This document shows, one piece after another, positions 1 to 8,892 of a stretch of DNA of 22,106 bases. Positions within the stretch are counted from its first letter, which is position 1. Each line of letters begins with the position of its first letter. The stretch is from contig JAISCU010000153.1 in NCBI GenBank assembly GCA_031265345.1, positions 1-22,106 on the forward strand, read 5' to 3'. The notes below the pieces were generated by a model. It saw nothing but the letters and a program-made list of their open reading frames with translations. It had not been told where the DNA came from and searched no databases. This stretch comes from Bifidobacteriaceae bacterium (GTDB lineage Bacteria; Actinomycetota; Actinomycetes; Actinomycetales; WQXJ01). Position numbers and translations under genes: made by a program.

Positions 1-102
1 GTAACAAGACCAGCTTCCCGGCCGAGGGCCCCACATCCACGCACGCCACGCCGCGTCCACGCAGGTCACCCCCAGTAATCAGACATCAACCAACCCGCCC
101 TG

Positions 103-3100
103 GTGAGAAAACCTCACTGTTCTCGCAAGGCCACGAAGACACGGACAGCTCGCGCCGCGGTTTGCTGTTGTTTGACAGCAGGCTTGGCCGTAAGCGCAGT
201 GGCCGTAGATCCTTTGCCAAGCTCCGCCGATGAATCGCAAGCACTCCGCAATATATCGATTCAACTGGGCACCGATGGTCAAGTCAGACAGGTCTCCTCG
301 GCGAGCGTGGCCAAGGACGCTGACGGTGAAGTGGTTTCCACGGCAGAAGCGATTGACCCACGCGATGCGGTCGACCAGCTGCCCGCCCGCATCCAGACGG
401 CGTGGTGGTCGGAAGGGGCCACCGGGACGGACCTGTCAGAATTGAAAGGACGCTCAGGTCGCATAGCGGTCGCTTTGAGCGTTCAGAACCTGACCGCTGC
501 GCCAACCGAAGTCTCCTTCGAATCGGATGGGCTCAGATACCGGCAGCAGGCGCTGGTAGGTGTGCCGTTGACAGTGGTCGCCACTGCCAATCTGGGCAAG
601 ATCGATCTGGAGTCGGTTGTTCAAGACGCCAGTCAAGCGAACTCGGAGCAGGCGACGGATGGGGTGGTGTCAACCACTGCCAGTGGTGAGGTGCTCGTCC
701 AATGGGCACGTCTTTTGGCGCCGCCCATGCTTTCCGCTACCGGGACATTCAACCTCATCGTTGAAACGGACGGCTTCATCCTCCCGGTGTTCGACATCAC
801 CATCCAGCCAGGACTGGTCACGGACCCTTCGGTCGAACAGCTTGTCACGCGTGCGTTCGGTTCGGACGGAGACGTGGCACGGCTTGAGGAATCAACCATC
901 GGGTTAGTTCTGAACGTCAACGAACGGCTCCAAGAGGCGGTCGAGTTTGTTGGCACTGTTCACGAAACTTTACAAGGCGACATCTCCGATTTGAGCCATG
1001 AAGTCATAGCGGCGCTCCAGTCCAATTCGGAGGTCGTGTTGACTCACTTGGAGTCGACCCGAAGCCGGATGGAATCGATCCAGCAGACCACTGCCAGCGC
1101 ATTGACCACAGCCGGGTCCAGAACGCAGATGAGCGTGAATTCGTTGGCCACGGCGATGTCCCAATTGCTCGGATCAAGCGGGCCGCCGCGATTGACCGAA
1201 GCTTCTGTGGCCGGCTGCTCAATCCAGTTGCCACGCTTCGCGGAGGACCAGAGCCGAACCGTCACGTCGGTGGTCTACCTATTGGGAGCGCAAATGGAAG
1301 CGGTGCGTCAAGCCTTTTGGGATCAGAACGACCCGACGACTGCTCGCAATCCATCAGCGTCCCCGAACTGTCGGACGGCTCTGGTCCAAGCCGTCACGGA
1401 TCTGCTCGGGGACCCTAGTCAAACCGCGGCCTGCGCCAGCGCCTCGCCGGAACCGACCATCGTATGTTCAGTCCACACAGCCCGGTTGGAAGCAGCGAAC
1501 GCGCTCAACGCCCTGGCAGCCTCAATTGGCGGGGTTTCGGCGTTGCAGAACCGCTTTGACATCGACGGCCTGATGTCTCGGCTAGACGGCCCCAACGGTC
1601 TTGCCCAAGCCCTGGCTGCTTTACGCCAAACCACGGACGATGCCGTGGCAACCGTTGGCGGCATCGGCAATCTTGGCCTTTGGGTCACCGACGCGACCGC
1701 TCTTGTAAACGCCGCCAAGGTCGCCGCTAGCGGTGCCGCCACCGAACTGGCTTCGATCGAGGCGAGCGTGGCCAGCATTCGGGGCACATACCAAGCCTTG
1801 ACGGCTGAGACTACGCGCCTGCACGATGAGTTCGTCACCGATCCAGACGGAATCGTTCACCAGGTCGATGATTTGGCCACCATCACCAGCGTCCCTGATC
1901 CGGTCGGCGTGTGGTTCGAAGACTCAGGCACCCGCCAAGCCCTGACCGATTTGGTGACTCAATTCAACCTGGACGCGCTGCCAGATCCTCCGATCTGCGA
2001 ACCCAATTGGGCCCTTGGCCTAGGTTCACCAACACCAACGCTTGATGAGATTACTGAGGCTCTTAGCCTGCTGAACGATTCAGCCTGCCCAGCGGCAGGA
2101 ATAGCAGCGGCGACAAACACCTTGACAGCCAGCTACGGCCAACTCGCCGAAAGCGCTGAGCAGGCCCACACTCAAGCGGCGGATCTTCAGGCCGACCTTG
2201 GTGGCCTGCTCGGTTCAAGCACCGTAGCTGCCACCTTGCAAGCCCTAGATTCGCAAATCGCGACCACTGAGGCCCTAGTAGGACCAACTGGTGCCATCGC
2301 CTTGCGGATCATGGACATTTACAACACCGACGCTCTGGCAGTCCCTCCGCTGGAGGCCGGCGGACTGGTTTCGGTTCAAGAAAAGATCAACGAAATCGGG
2401 AGCCTGGCCGCTGCCGGTGGAAGTTGGGTCAATTTGGTCGCTTTGCTGAACAGCATCAAGACAGAAGTGGACGGGCTTTGGGGAACCGAGACTCTTCAGC
2501 CGATCACCGACCCGGCTGAATGTGAGGCGCTGCCTCAGACCACGCCATCCGAAGCTGGACCAGCGGTGATCCAGCTTACGAACAGACTGTTCTGCGCGAA
2601 TGACCGATTCGAAGAAGGCCTGGTCTTACTCACTGGAGAGGCGGACGGGCTGCGAACCGGCGGTTCGTCTAGTTGGTTCGATCCGCTCAACGAAGCCGTC
2701 GAGACGACCCTCGGCCGCACCTCGACACAGATCGCGGCTTTGGCTAACCCGCTGGCCGAAACGCTGTTGAATGAAAGGCAGTCGTCAGTCGACCAACTAT
2801 TGGCGGCCATCGACGGGACGCAAGATTATACGCGGACGCGCCTTGACGAGGCGATCGCTGATTTCAGCGGGGCGGCCGGCCAGATCATTGACTCTCTGTC
2901 GACTTCCATGGCCCAGGCGCACACAGATTCAGTTGAAGTGGCCCAGCTGCTGGCGCGGGACTTCGCGAACCTGGCCGCCAATCTGGGCGGTGCCGAGGAG
3001 GCTCCAAGGAGCGGGTTGACCGGAAAGCTGTATGGGATCAGCGGTCAAGTCGGAGATACAACCTCTGTCCTCGAGAAAGTGGATGCGACCGTTGCCGTTT

Positions 3101-3255
3101 ACGGCAACTCGCGAAGTTCCGAATTGCGTGACATCAATTTGCGTTCCGCGCAGTTCGCGCAGGCCCAGTCCAAACTTCAGTCATTCCGCTCGTTCGGCGC
3201 CCACAATGGTGGCGCTGCGACTGTCTTTGTCTTCCACCTCGCGGAGCGAGGCTGA
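103..3255 (+). CDS. large secreted alpha-helical protein, function unknown
   Basis: This encodes 1050 residues from a GTG start; no clear ribosome binding site precedes it. The N-terminus is basic, then has a hydrophobic stretch at about residues 18-38 (AAVCCCLTAGLAVSAVAV) and an Ala-rich region that could be cleaved, so it is probably exported. Residues about 45-230 look beta-rich and include GVPLTVVATANLG. About 240-1030 is almost all Ala/Leu/Gln/Glu-rich helix with several Cys pairs, suggesting coiled coil or helical bundle. No C-terminal membrane segment is visible. The beta start plus long helical middle reminded me of YhgE/Pip (EsaA/YueB-type) envelope proteins, but those have C-terminal membrane helices, so that link is a weak guess. 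The next gene starts 1 nt after the stop, so it heads an operon with a lipoprotein and a Ser/Thr kinase. The preceding 102 bases show no complete gene. Confidence 0.8.
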   Translation: MRKPHCSRKATKTRTARAAVCCCLTAGLAVSAVAVDPLPSSADESQALRNISIQLGTDGQVRQVSSASVAKDADGEVVSTAEAIDPRDAVDQLPARIQTAWWSEGATGTDLSELKGRSGRIAVALSVQNLTAAPTEVSFESDGLRYRQQALVGVPLTVVATANLGKIDLESVVQDASQANSEQATDGVVSTTASGEVLVQWARLLAPPMLSATGTFNLIVETDGFILPVFDITIQPGLVTDPSVEQLVTRAFGSDGDVARLEESTIGLVLNVNERLQEAVEFVGTVHETLQGDISDLSHEVIAALQSNSEVVLTHLESTRSRMESIQQTTASALTTAGSRTQMSVNSLATAMSQLLGSSGPPRLTEASVAGCSIQLPRFAEDQSRTVTSVVYLLGAQMEAVRQAFWDQNDPTTARNPSASPNCRTALVQAVTDLLGDPSQTAACASASPEPTIVCSVHTARLEAANALNALAASIGGVSALQNRFDIDGLMSRLDGPNGLAQALAALRQTTDDAVATVGGIGNLGLWVTDATALVNAAKVAASGAATELASIEASVASIRGTYQALTAETTRLHDEFVTDPDGIVHQVDDLATITSVPDPVGVWFEDSGTRQALTDLVTQFNLDALPDPPICEPNWALGLGSPTPTLDEITEALSLLNDSACPAAGIAAATNTLTASYGQLAESAEQAHTQAADLQADLGGLLGSSTVAATLQALDSQIATTEALVGPTGAIALRIMDIYNTDALAVPPLEAGGLVSVQEKINEIGSLAAAGGSWVNLVALLNSIKTEVDGLWGTETLQPITDPAECEALPQTTPSEAGPAVIQLTNRLFCANDRFEEGLVLLTGEADGLRTGGSSSWFDPLNEAVETTLGRTSTQIAALANPLAETLLNERQSSVDQLLAAIDGTQDYTRTRLDEAIADFSGAAGQIIDSLSTSMAQAHTDSVEVAQLLARDFANLAANLGGAEEAPRSGLTGKLYGISGQVGDTTSVLEKVDATVAVYGNSRSSELRDINLRSAQFAQAQSKLQSFRSFGAHNGGAATVFVFHLAERG

Positions 3256-3256
3256 C

Positions 3257-4519
3257 ATGGGAAAGCTAGCCAGTGCCTGTGTTGCAGCGATGCTGATGGC
3301 GGGCCTTACCGCGTGTAGCGCGGAGGAGCCGGCCCCATCGCCGGCTCCTCCAACTCCGGCCGAATTGGTGCCGGTTGGTCTGGTCCCGCCGGAGGAGCTT
3401 CACGAGCGGGTCAAGATTGGGGTCTTGGTTCCTCCCCTCGAGGGCGCGGCATCCGAATTTCGATCTGGTGCTGAGGGGGCGGGCATAGCCGCCTACCGCT
3501 ATGCTCTGGCCGGAGTTGATGTTGAAATCATCACGTCGCTGGACGATGGCACCGCCGAAGGCGCTACTGGCGCTATGCGTTCGCTGGCCGACTCGGGCGT
3601 AGGCGGCATAGTGCTGGTTGCGAACGGCCCGCACATTGACGGCGCTTTGGCGGAAGCCACTTCCGCAGGATTGCCCGTCGTGATGACCAATGGCCAACCG
3701 CCCAGGGGCACAAACAGCGTCTGGAGTATCGCCCCAAGCCTTGAGTCACAAGCCGCCCGAATTGGTGATGCGTTGGCAGACGCCGGGGCTTCGCGGCCTT
3801 TCGTGGTTACCGATGCCACCCGCACCGGGCGTCTGGTTGGCACCAAATCGGCGGTGCTAGAGGACCCCGCCGCATTGGCCACACAAGTAGTAACCGACTT
3901 CGAGGAACGTGTCATCGACAGCGCGATAGTGAACGCTCCAGCTAAGAACGCTGCCGATTTCGCCACCGCCGTTCAAGACCGGCTAGGCGGTCGTCAGATG
4001 CCATTGGTTTTCACGCCGGACGCTGTGACCCCGGCTTTCAGCGCCACTCTGGCCGAATCCGGAGCCACCGGCGGATGGTTCATGAGCGTTGGCCCGAACA
4101 CGGGCGACCAAGCAGCGCTCGCGCACGGCGAAGCCGCCGAACGCGCGGCGGCCTTTCTTCAAGCTCTACGTTTGGCGGCCGGCGACCCCGACTGTCGCAA
4201 TATCTACCGAGACGACGCCTGTAGCGCCACTTCGGTCTCGGCTGACATCGCCTCGCACGATGCCGTGGTTGCACTCGTGACTGCTGCCAGCCGCGCGGGG
4301 TCGACAGCACCCGGCGACGTGGCCCGAACCCTCCTGGGGTTGAAGGTCACAGGTGATGACGGGCTGGCCGGGCCGGCCCTAGATTTTGCGAACCCTTCTG
4401 CATTGCCCGATGCCGCGATCACAGTTCTCCATGCCTCAAGCACGGACCCGGGCCTCAGGCCGACCTCTAGCGACAGCGCGCCGCTCCGGATGCTGTTTTG
4501 GTTCGCGGATGAGTCATAA
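3257..4519 (+). CDS. periplasmic-binding-protein-like lipoprotein
   Basis: This encodes 420 residues. ATG at 3257 is chosen because it gives a proper lipoprotein signal peptide ending in LTAC (Cys20); a purine-rich GGAGCGAGG lies just upstream in the end of the previous gene. After a Pro/Ala linker, residues about 55-400 look like a type 1 periplasmic binding protein fold: a KIGVLVPP first strand, alternating alpha/beta, and IVLVANGP, PVVMTNG and FVVTDATRTGR as later strands. Such proteins bind small ligands for ABC importers or act as sensors. No permease or ATPase gene is next to it. The partner is a kinase whose start abuts this stop, so a ligand-sensing role is more likely than transport (inference). 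Two Cys near DPDCRNIYRDDAC could form a disulfide. Confidence 0.82.
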   Translation: MGKLASACVAAMLMAGLTACSAEEPAPSPAPPTPAELVPVGLVPPEELHERVKIGVLVPPLEGAASEFRSGAEGAGIAAYRYALAGVDVEIITSLDDGTAEGATGAMRSLADSGVGGIVLVANGPHIDGALAEATSAGLPVVMTNGQPPRGTNSVWSIAPSLESQAARIGDALADAGASRPFVVTDATRTGRLVGTKSAVLEDPAALATQVVTDFEERVIDSAIVNAPAKNAADFATAVQDRLGGRQMPLVFTPDAVTPAFSATLAESGATGGWFMSVGPNTGDQAALAHGEAAERAAAFLQALRLAAGDPDCRNIYRDDACSATSVSADIASHDAVVALVTAASRAGSTAPGDVARTLLGLKVTGDDGLAGPALDFANPSALPDAAITVLHASSTDPGLRPTSSDSAPLRMLFWFADES

Positions 4520-6664
4520 TTGGCGTCGTTTGACGGGAATGCGTTGACAGCCGGCGACGAATCCTCCAAGGCTCTCGGCAGCCGTTACCAACGCGACCAA
4601 CCAATCGGTCAAGGCGCCAGCGGCGAAGTGTGGCGGGTGTGGGATCGCCAAGATGAGCGTTGGATGGCCGCCAAAGTCCTGTGGCCGCGCTGGTCCGCCG
4701 ATCCTCAAGTGCTAACCCGATTCCTCAACGAACGGACCATACTGACGGGCCTAGACCATCCCAACATCATCAGCGTCACTGATTTGGTCGCTGAAGGCGA
4801 CAGCTTAGCGATCATCATGGAATTGGTGGAGGGACGCTCGCTGGTTGAGTCGCTGCGGTCGTCTGGCACCTTCTCACACCGAGACGCTGTGACCGTGGCG
4901 AAAACCGTGCTTGATGCACTGACATACGCGCACCAGCGCGGAATTGTCCACCGGGATGTCAAGCCGGACAACATCTTGTTGGCGCAGCCAGGGCCAATAG
5001 GGCCCGCGTACATCAAACTGGCCGATTTCGGAATCGCCCGGCTCACTCACGATGGTTCGACACCTGGAACCGAGACCCTTGGGACGGCGCATTACATGCC
5101 ACCCGAGTTGATCTACCTGGGCAAGTTCGGCGCCGTCTCGGACGTCTATTCAGTGGGTGTAACTCTCTACGAATTGTTGGCAGGCAGGGCGCCGTTTCAG
5201 GGGGACGGCAATGATATGACGGTCGGTCTACGTCATCTCCAAGTCCAGCCGCCTCCGTTGCCGATTGCCTCTGATCTTTGGGACGTGCTCGCCGCCATGC
5301 TGGCTAAGGATCCCGCCAAACGGCCATCTGCCGAGCAGGCGGCATCGGCATTGCGATGTCTGTCTCCCCTCTCGCTGACCGAACCGCCGTTGCCCGTTCA
5401 AGCTAACCCGTCCGATTGGATTGCGGCCCGGGATTCACTGCCGGACAAAGACCAAGTCGAAAGGGTTCTCCGAACGTCGCCGTCCCGTTCCGATGAGCCT
5501 CCGAACCGGGCCAGTCCGAGCCTGTCAACCCCTGATGTAGAGCATCCTGGCGATAACCGGCCAGCAGCCCTGAAGATCACCGGACTGAGTTCGCGAAGAC
5601 CCCTGCAGCGGGTCTCAACGGCCGACGTGGCAGGCACTGAGCCTGCGGCGGACGCACCGACGGATGGCCTGCGGCGTCAGCTCACGGGTCACAAGGACTC
5701 AATCAGACATGACCTTCATCTGGAATTGGAGCGCGCTGGCACCTCCGCGCCGAAGTCGCGCCGGAAGTGGCTTTGGTTCGGTATTGCCGGCGTCGGCGTG
5801 ATCTTGGCGACCTTCTTAGCCCTCTGGATCGCAGGAGCCTTCCAGCACAATGACGCGGCCCCAGCAGCGGACGTTCGTATCACCACAATGCCGTCGCATC
5901 TGACCGGCGACACGCTGCCAACCGGGCTCAGAATTGACCTTGAGGCCGAATACGACGCTGACGAGGAGGTCACTGTTTTGACCGTGACTTTTGCGGCATC
6001 GCCAGCGAGTGGCCTGAAAGGTGACCTTCTCCTGACTGTGCCCGGAATGGAAACCGGGTGTCCCAAGGTCGTCAGCCGGGACGGGCAAATCGAGCCAGTC
6101 CGGGCGTCGTCTGATGGCATCGACATCGATTGCGGCCTCAAGCTGGTCGACGTCGCTGTCGGAGCCGGCCAAACAACCGCGCTCACGCTGGCCGTCGGCC
6201 TGGACCTGCTTAGTGAAAATTACCAAGTGCCCGGCGATTTCAAGGTCTGGCTGGAGAACATCAACCAGACCACCGCCGAGGCTCTTGACCGCGCTACCGG
6301 TACGATTTTCCCGCTTCAGCGCGTCACTGGAGTGTCGGTTCTAGTCGACTCTGTCACACTGGCGAATGTTGATGGAACGCTCGTGCCTTATCAGGTTTAC
6401 GCGGAGTGGATAGGCGGCGAAGAACGGTCGCCCCATAGCCAGATCATGAGTCAAGACACCGTTGATGGCATGGAAACCGAATTGCTCGACGCTCTGACCG
6501 GAGGCGCCGGGTTGGATGCGGTGGACGTTGATACCTGTAATCAAGCGGTGCGGGTCGGAATCCGTGTACTCGCTCAACAGCCAACCGACACCTGCCACAT
6601 TCAAGTGCGAGTCGGAGCCATGGACAGCGGCCGGACACCATTCCCTATCGCAATGCGACGCTGA
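4520..6664 (+). CDS. membrane-anchored Ser/Thr protein kinase (PknB-like) with external domain
   Basis: This encodes 714 residues. The TTG start at 4520 follows the TAA of the previous gene with no gap, so translation is probably coupled. The kinase domain, about residues 22-285, has the glycine loop IGQGASGEVW (29-38), Lys52, HRDVKPDN (Asp146, Lys148, Asn151), the DFG motif (169-171), an activation loop with several Ser/Thr, and MPPE in place of APE. All catalytic residues are present, so it should be active. A Pro/Ser-rich juxtamembrane linker runs to about 410, then KSRRK and one membrane helix (about 417-439). The outer part, about 440-714, has no PASTA repeats and looks beta-rich, with two distant Cys pairs. 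The usual reading is an outside sensor controlling a cytoplasmic kinase; here the neighbouring lipoprotein could supply or modify the signal (inference). Confidence 0.93.
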   Translation: MASFDGNALTAGDESSKALGSRYQRDQPIGQGASGEVWRVWDRQDERWMAAKVLWPRWSADPQVLTRFLNERTILTGLDHPNIISVTDLVAEGDSLAIIMELVEGRSLVESLRSSGTFSHRDAVTVAKTVLDALTYAHQRGIVHRDVKPDNILLAQPGPIGPAYIKLADFGIARLTHDGSTPGTETLGTAHYMPPELIYLGKFGAVSDVYSVGVTLYELLAGRAPFQGDGNDMTVGLRHLQVQPPPLPIASDLWDVLAAMLAKDPAKRPSAEQAASALRCLSPLSLTEPPLPVQANPSDWIAARDSLPDKDQVERVLRTSPSRSDEPPNRASPSLSTPDVEHPGDNRPAALKITGLSSRRPLQRVSTADVAGTEPAADAPTDGLRRQLTGHKDSIRHDLHLELERAGTSAPKSRRKWLWFGIAGVGVILATFLALWIAGAFQHNDAAPAADVRITTMPSHLTGDTLPTGLRIDLEAEYDADEEVTVLTVTFAASPASGLKGDLLLTVPGMETGCPKVVSRDGQIEPVRASSDGIDIDCGLKLVDVAVGAGQTTALTLAVGLDLLSENYQVPGDFKVWLENINQTTAEALDRATGTIFPLQRVTGVSVLVDSVTLANVDGTLVPYQVYAEWIGGEERSPHSQIMSQDTVDGMETELLDALTGGAGLDAVDVDTCNQAVRVGIRVLAQQPTDTCHIQVRVGAMDSGRTPFPIAMRR

Positions 6665-6681
6665 CCAGACCCTAACGCGGC

Positions 6682-6695
6682 GCCGTCTCGACGGC
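6682..6695 (+). terminator. weak stem-loop between convergent genes
   Basis: GCCGT-CTCG-ACGGC forms a 5-bp stem just after the kinase stop, in the 76-bp gap before the end of the minus-strand gene at 6741. There is no U run. It could end transcription from either side, but the stem is short. Confidence 0.25.
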
Positions 6696-6740
6696 CTTCG
6701 CTTGATCGCCACCCGCATCACCGTCAATGTGCCGCAAGCA

Positions 6741-7244
6741 TCATCGAAGCCTCACGCGCAGCGCGGCGGCGACAACCAGGGCGTCGGGTGGCAGGTCGGC
6801 CTGGTCGCGCCGCGTCAAGAGCCCGTCCTTGGCGAGCGCGTCTACCCAGACGGCGCTGACTTTCCCGTTGATCACGGCGGCGCCCGCCGTCAGCGGCGCG
6901 GGTTTCGGGCTGCGCCGCTCGGGCCCGCGCGTGCCGGGCGCCAAAGCCAGCCCCTGGGCGGCCAAGAACGCGAGGACGGAATCCAAACGGCATCGTCCCT
7001 GGGCTATTGCCCAACCCTCGGCGGCGCGCACCTCCACGACCTGGTCGAGGTTCTTAAGCTTCAATTGCTCCATGACGGCGGTGATCGAGGGCACTCCCGG
7101 CGCCGGGTCGTCCGGGCCGTCGCGGTACTCGGGCCGTCCCGCGGCGTAGAGCGAGGTCACCAGCTCGCCCAGCGCGGATGCGTGGTGCTGGTGCCCCGCC
7201 AGTCGCACCGGCGCGGCGGACTTCGCTCCCCAGGTCAAGCGCAT
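6741..7244 (-). CDS. hypothetical protein, 167 residues
   Basis: I do not recognise this protein. It starts at the ATG ending at 7244 and stops at 6741. It has no signal peptide or membrane helix and looks cytoplasmic. The middle (about residues 50-105) is predicted helical and contains ITAVMEQLKLKNLDQVVEVR, then an Arg/Pro-rich linker and a small Ala/Leu-rich C-terminus. Amino-acid use looks natural, unlike the overlapping plus-strand frame, which is Arg/Ser-rich. It is high G+C, in contrast with the operon on its left, and reads divergently from the deacetylase at 7665 across a palindromic repeat array. Confidence 0.6.
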   Translation of the reverse strand: MRLTWGAKSAAPVRLAGHQHHASALGELVTSLYAAGRPEYRDGPDDPAPGVPSITAVMEQLKLKNLDQVVEVRAAEGWAIAQGRCRLDSVLAFLAAQGLALAPGTRGPERRSPKPAPLTAGAAVINGKVSAVWVDALAKDGLLTRRDQADLPPDALVVAAALRVRLR

Positions 7245-7270
7245 CGTCCTAGCCTATTGGCCGCGCCCTG

Positions 7271-7523
7271 CACGACCCATCCGACCACGAACGCGCTCGA
7301 GGCGCATTTCACCGCCCGGCCCGGCCAATTCGGGCCTGCGTCCGGTCTGAAATGCGCCCTCACGAGGTTCGTGGCACGACCCGTCCGACCACGAACACGT
7401 TTGACCCGCATTTCACGCCCGACCCGGCCAATTCGGGCCCGCGGCCGGTCTGAAATGCGCCCTCAGGAGGTTCGTGGCACGACCTGTCCGACCACGAACG
7501 CGTTTAGGTCGCAGTTCACATGC
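7271..7523. repeat. tandem array of nested palindromes, ~104-bp units
   Basis: There are two full units (7271-7374 and 7375-7477) and a partial third (7478 to about 7523). Each full unit can fold into one long interrupted hairpin. In unit 1, CCACGAAC (7285-7292) pairs with GTTCGTGG (7367-7374), GGCGCATTTCA (7301-7311) with TGAAATGCGCC (7348-7358), and GGCCCG (7318-7323) with CGGGCC (7331-7336). Unit 2 has the same plan with a few changes. The array fills most of the divergent gap between the gene ending at 7244 and the deacetylase. Confidence 0.85.
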
Positions 7524-7664
7524 CGGACGGCCTCACGTCAGCCGCGCCGGACGCCCACACCGGCACATCGGCCACCCAGTCCACGACTTTACCGAGGCCT
7601 CGGCAGCGCGCCGTCGGCCGCGCGGAGGCCGCCGTAGGTAGCGCAGGACCCGCCGTCGGGGACA

Positions 7665-8378
7665 ATGGCTCACATGAAACGAGCGTTGGCGGTCATGGCC
7701 CATCCGGACGATGTCGATTTCTGGGCCGCCGGGACCGTGGCGCTGTGGGTCCGGGAGGGTTGGGCTGTCACCTACCTGGTGGTGACCAAGGGCGACGCTG
7801 GCGGCTTCGAGCCCGATGCCGCCCGCCAAGACATGCCCGGCCGCCGTCGCCGCGAGCAGGAGCGGGCCGCCGCCACACTGGGGGTCCACGATGTGCGCTT
7901 CCTGGAAGGCTTCCACGACGGCGAGGTGACGGTGGGCGCGGACTTGGTGCGCGGCATCGTGCAAGGTATTCGGGAGGTGCGCCCGGACCTGGTGCTCGCG
8001 CAAAGCCCGTCCCGGACCTGGGACGACATACGGCTCTCGCACCCCGACCACCTGGCGGTCGGGGAGGCGACGGCCAGGGCTGTCTACCCGTTCGCGCGCA
8101 ACCCCTTCGCGTTCCCCGAGTTGGCGGCGAGCGGGCTGGGGGCGTTCGAGGTGCGCGAATTGTGGCTCCAGGGCGACCCGGCCCCCGACCACGCCGTCGA
8201 TGTCACGGCGGTCTGGCCCGAGCGCGAGGCGGCGTTGCTGGCCCACGCCTCGCAGCATCCCGATCCCCCAGCGGCGGCGGAGCGGTCCCGGCGCGAGGCA
8301 GCCACGGTCGCCGCGCGGTTCGGCCTGCCTGCCGGGCGCTTGGCGGAGAGTTTCAAACGGGTCCTGATACCGAACTGA
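7665..8378 (+). CDS. PIG-L/LmbE family N-acetylglucosaminyl deacetylase-like protein
   Basis: This encodes 237 residues and is clearly a member of the PIG-L (LmbE, MshB, GlcNAc-PI de-N-acetylase) metal-dependent hydrolase family. The first motif AHPDD is at residues 12-16 and the second, HPDH, at 126-129; by family knowledge His13, Asp16 and His129 bind zinc and Asp15 is the general base. The family removes acetyl groups from GlcNAc-containing substrates, as in mycothiol synthesis (MshB, Mca), but the substrate cannot be read from sequence and no mycothiol gene is nearby. Length fits the family. The start could be ATG 7665 or ATG 7674; GGGGA lies about 4 nt before the first. The protein is probably cytoplasmic. 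The gene is followed within 50 nt by a copy of a dispersed repeat. Confidence 0.92.
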   Translation: MAHMKRALAVMAHPDDVDFWAAGTVALWVREGWAVTYLVVTKGDAGGFEPDAARQDMPGRRRREQERAAATLGVHDVRFLEGFHDGEVTVGADLVRGIVQGIREVRPDLVLAQSPSRTWDDIRLSHPDHLAVGEATARAVYPFARNPFAFPELAASGLGAFEVRELWLQGDPAPDHAVDVTAVWPEREAALLAHASQHPDPPAAAERSRREAATVAARFGLPAGRLAESFKRVLIPN

Positions 8379-8423
8379 GCTCCGCCGCGTCCGGGCAGCC
8401 CGGCCTGGGAGCGGTTTTCCCAC

Positions 8424-8509
8424 TTGCACGATGCCGCCTGGCCGTCCCCGCACCGCACCCCGTCGGCGCGACTCCGGCAGGTAGCCCGCCTCCGACGTGC
8501 GTGAACGCC
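8424..8509 (-). repeat. dispersed repeat, copy 1
   Basis: Read on the minus strand, this is an ~86-bp G-rich element ending in GGCGGCATCGTGCAA, with an inner CCGACGGGG and an early GTCGGAGGCGGG. It matches copy 2 (8893-8979) over nearly its whole length with scattered changes, and copy 3 (20195-20260) over its last ~50 bp. It replaces the 3' part of the lipoprotein gene that starts at 8852. Confidence 0.7.
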
Positions 8510-8531
8510 CGCCCAAGAAGTCTCCAGACGA

Positions 8532-8852
8532 CTTTCCGTGCATGCACTCGGCGATGACGCTCTCCGAAGCGTCGTGCCACTGTCGCCAGGCGTCCCTTTG
8601 CCTCTCATACGAGGCTGCCACGACCTCGCGGGCGCCCCCGTAATACGGCGTGTACGGCAGTTCGATGGGCGAGTCTGTGTCGAGCCGGAGCCGAACCCTG
8701 CCAACGCCCGGCTCCCCGGTAGCAACGGGCACCGAATCGGCAACTTCCGGTGTGACAGCCGGATCGCCACCCGCCGTATCGGTGCAACCGCCGAGCACGA
8801 GCGCCCCGACTGCCGCGAGTACCCCAGCCGGCCACCGCCTGAGCACGCGCAC
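8532..8852 (-). pseudogene. truncated actinobacterial lipoprotein gene
   Basis: This starts with GTG at 8852 and encodes a good lipoprotein signal peptide ending LVLGGC (Cys23). The following ~80 residues end in the motif IAECMHGK, which matches IASCMKGRG in the lipoprotein encoded just upstream (9029-10162). Family similarity stops right there. The open frame then enters dispersed repeat copy 1 and runs on antisense through the deacetylase gene as far as 7533, with a composition typical of a shadow frame. I read this as a lipoprotein gene broken at its 3' end. It could still make an exported product with a non-native tail. Confidence 0.6.
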
Positions 8853-8892
8853 GCTCCGATCCTATTATCCTGGCCAGTTCGTAGACAGCCCC

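Noticed and set aside
7271..7523. Integron attC-like or insertion sequence ends
   Set aside because: No transposase or integrase frame is near, and the core-site motifs of attC are absent.
7533..8528. C-terminal two thirds of a 439-residue minus-strand frame
   Set aside because: It is antisense to the clear PIG-L deacetylase gene and Arg/Pro/Gly-rich; only its first ~107 residues look like a real lipoprotein.
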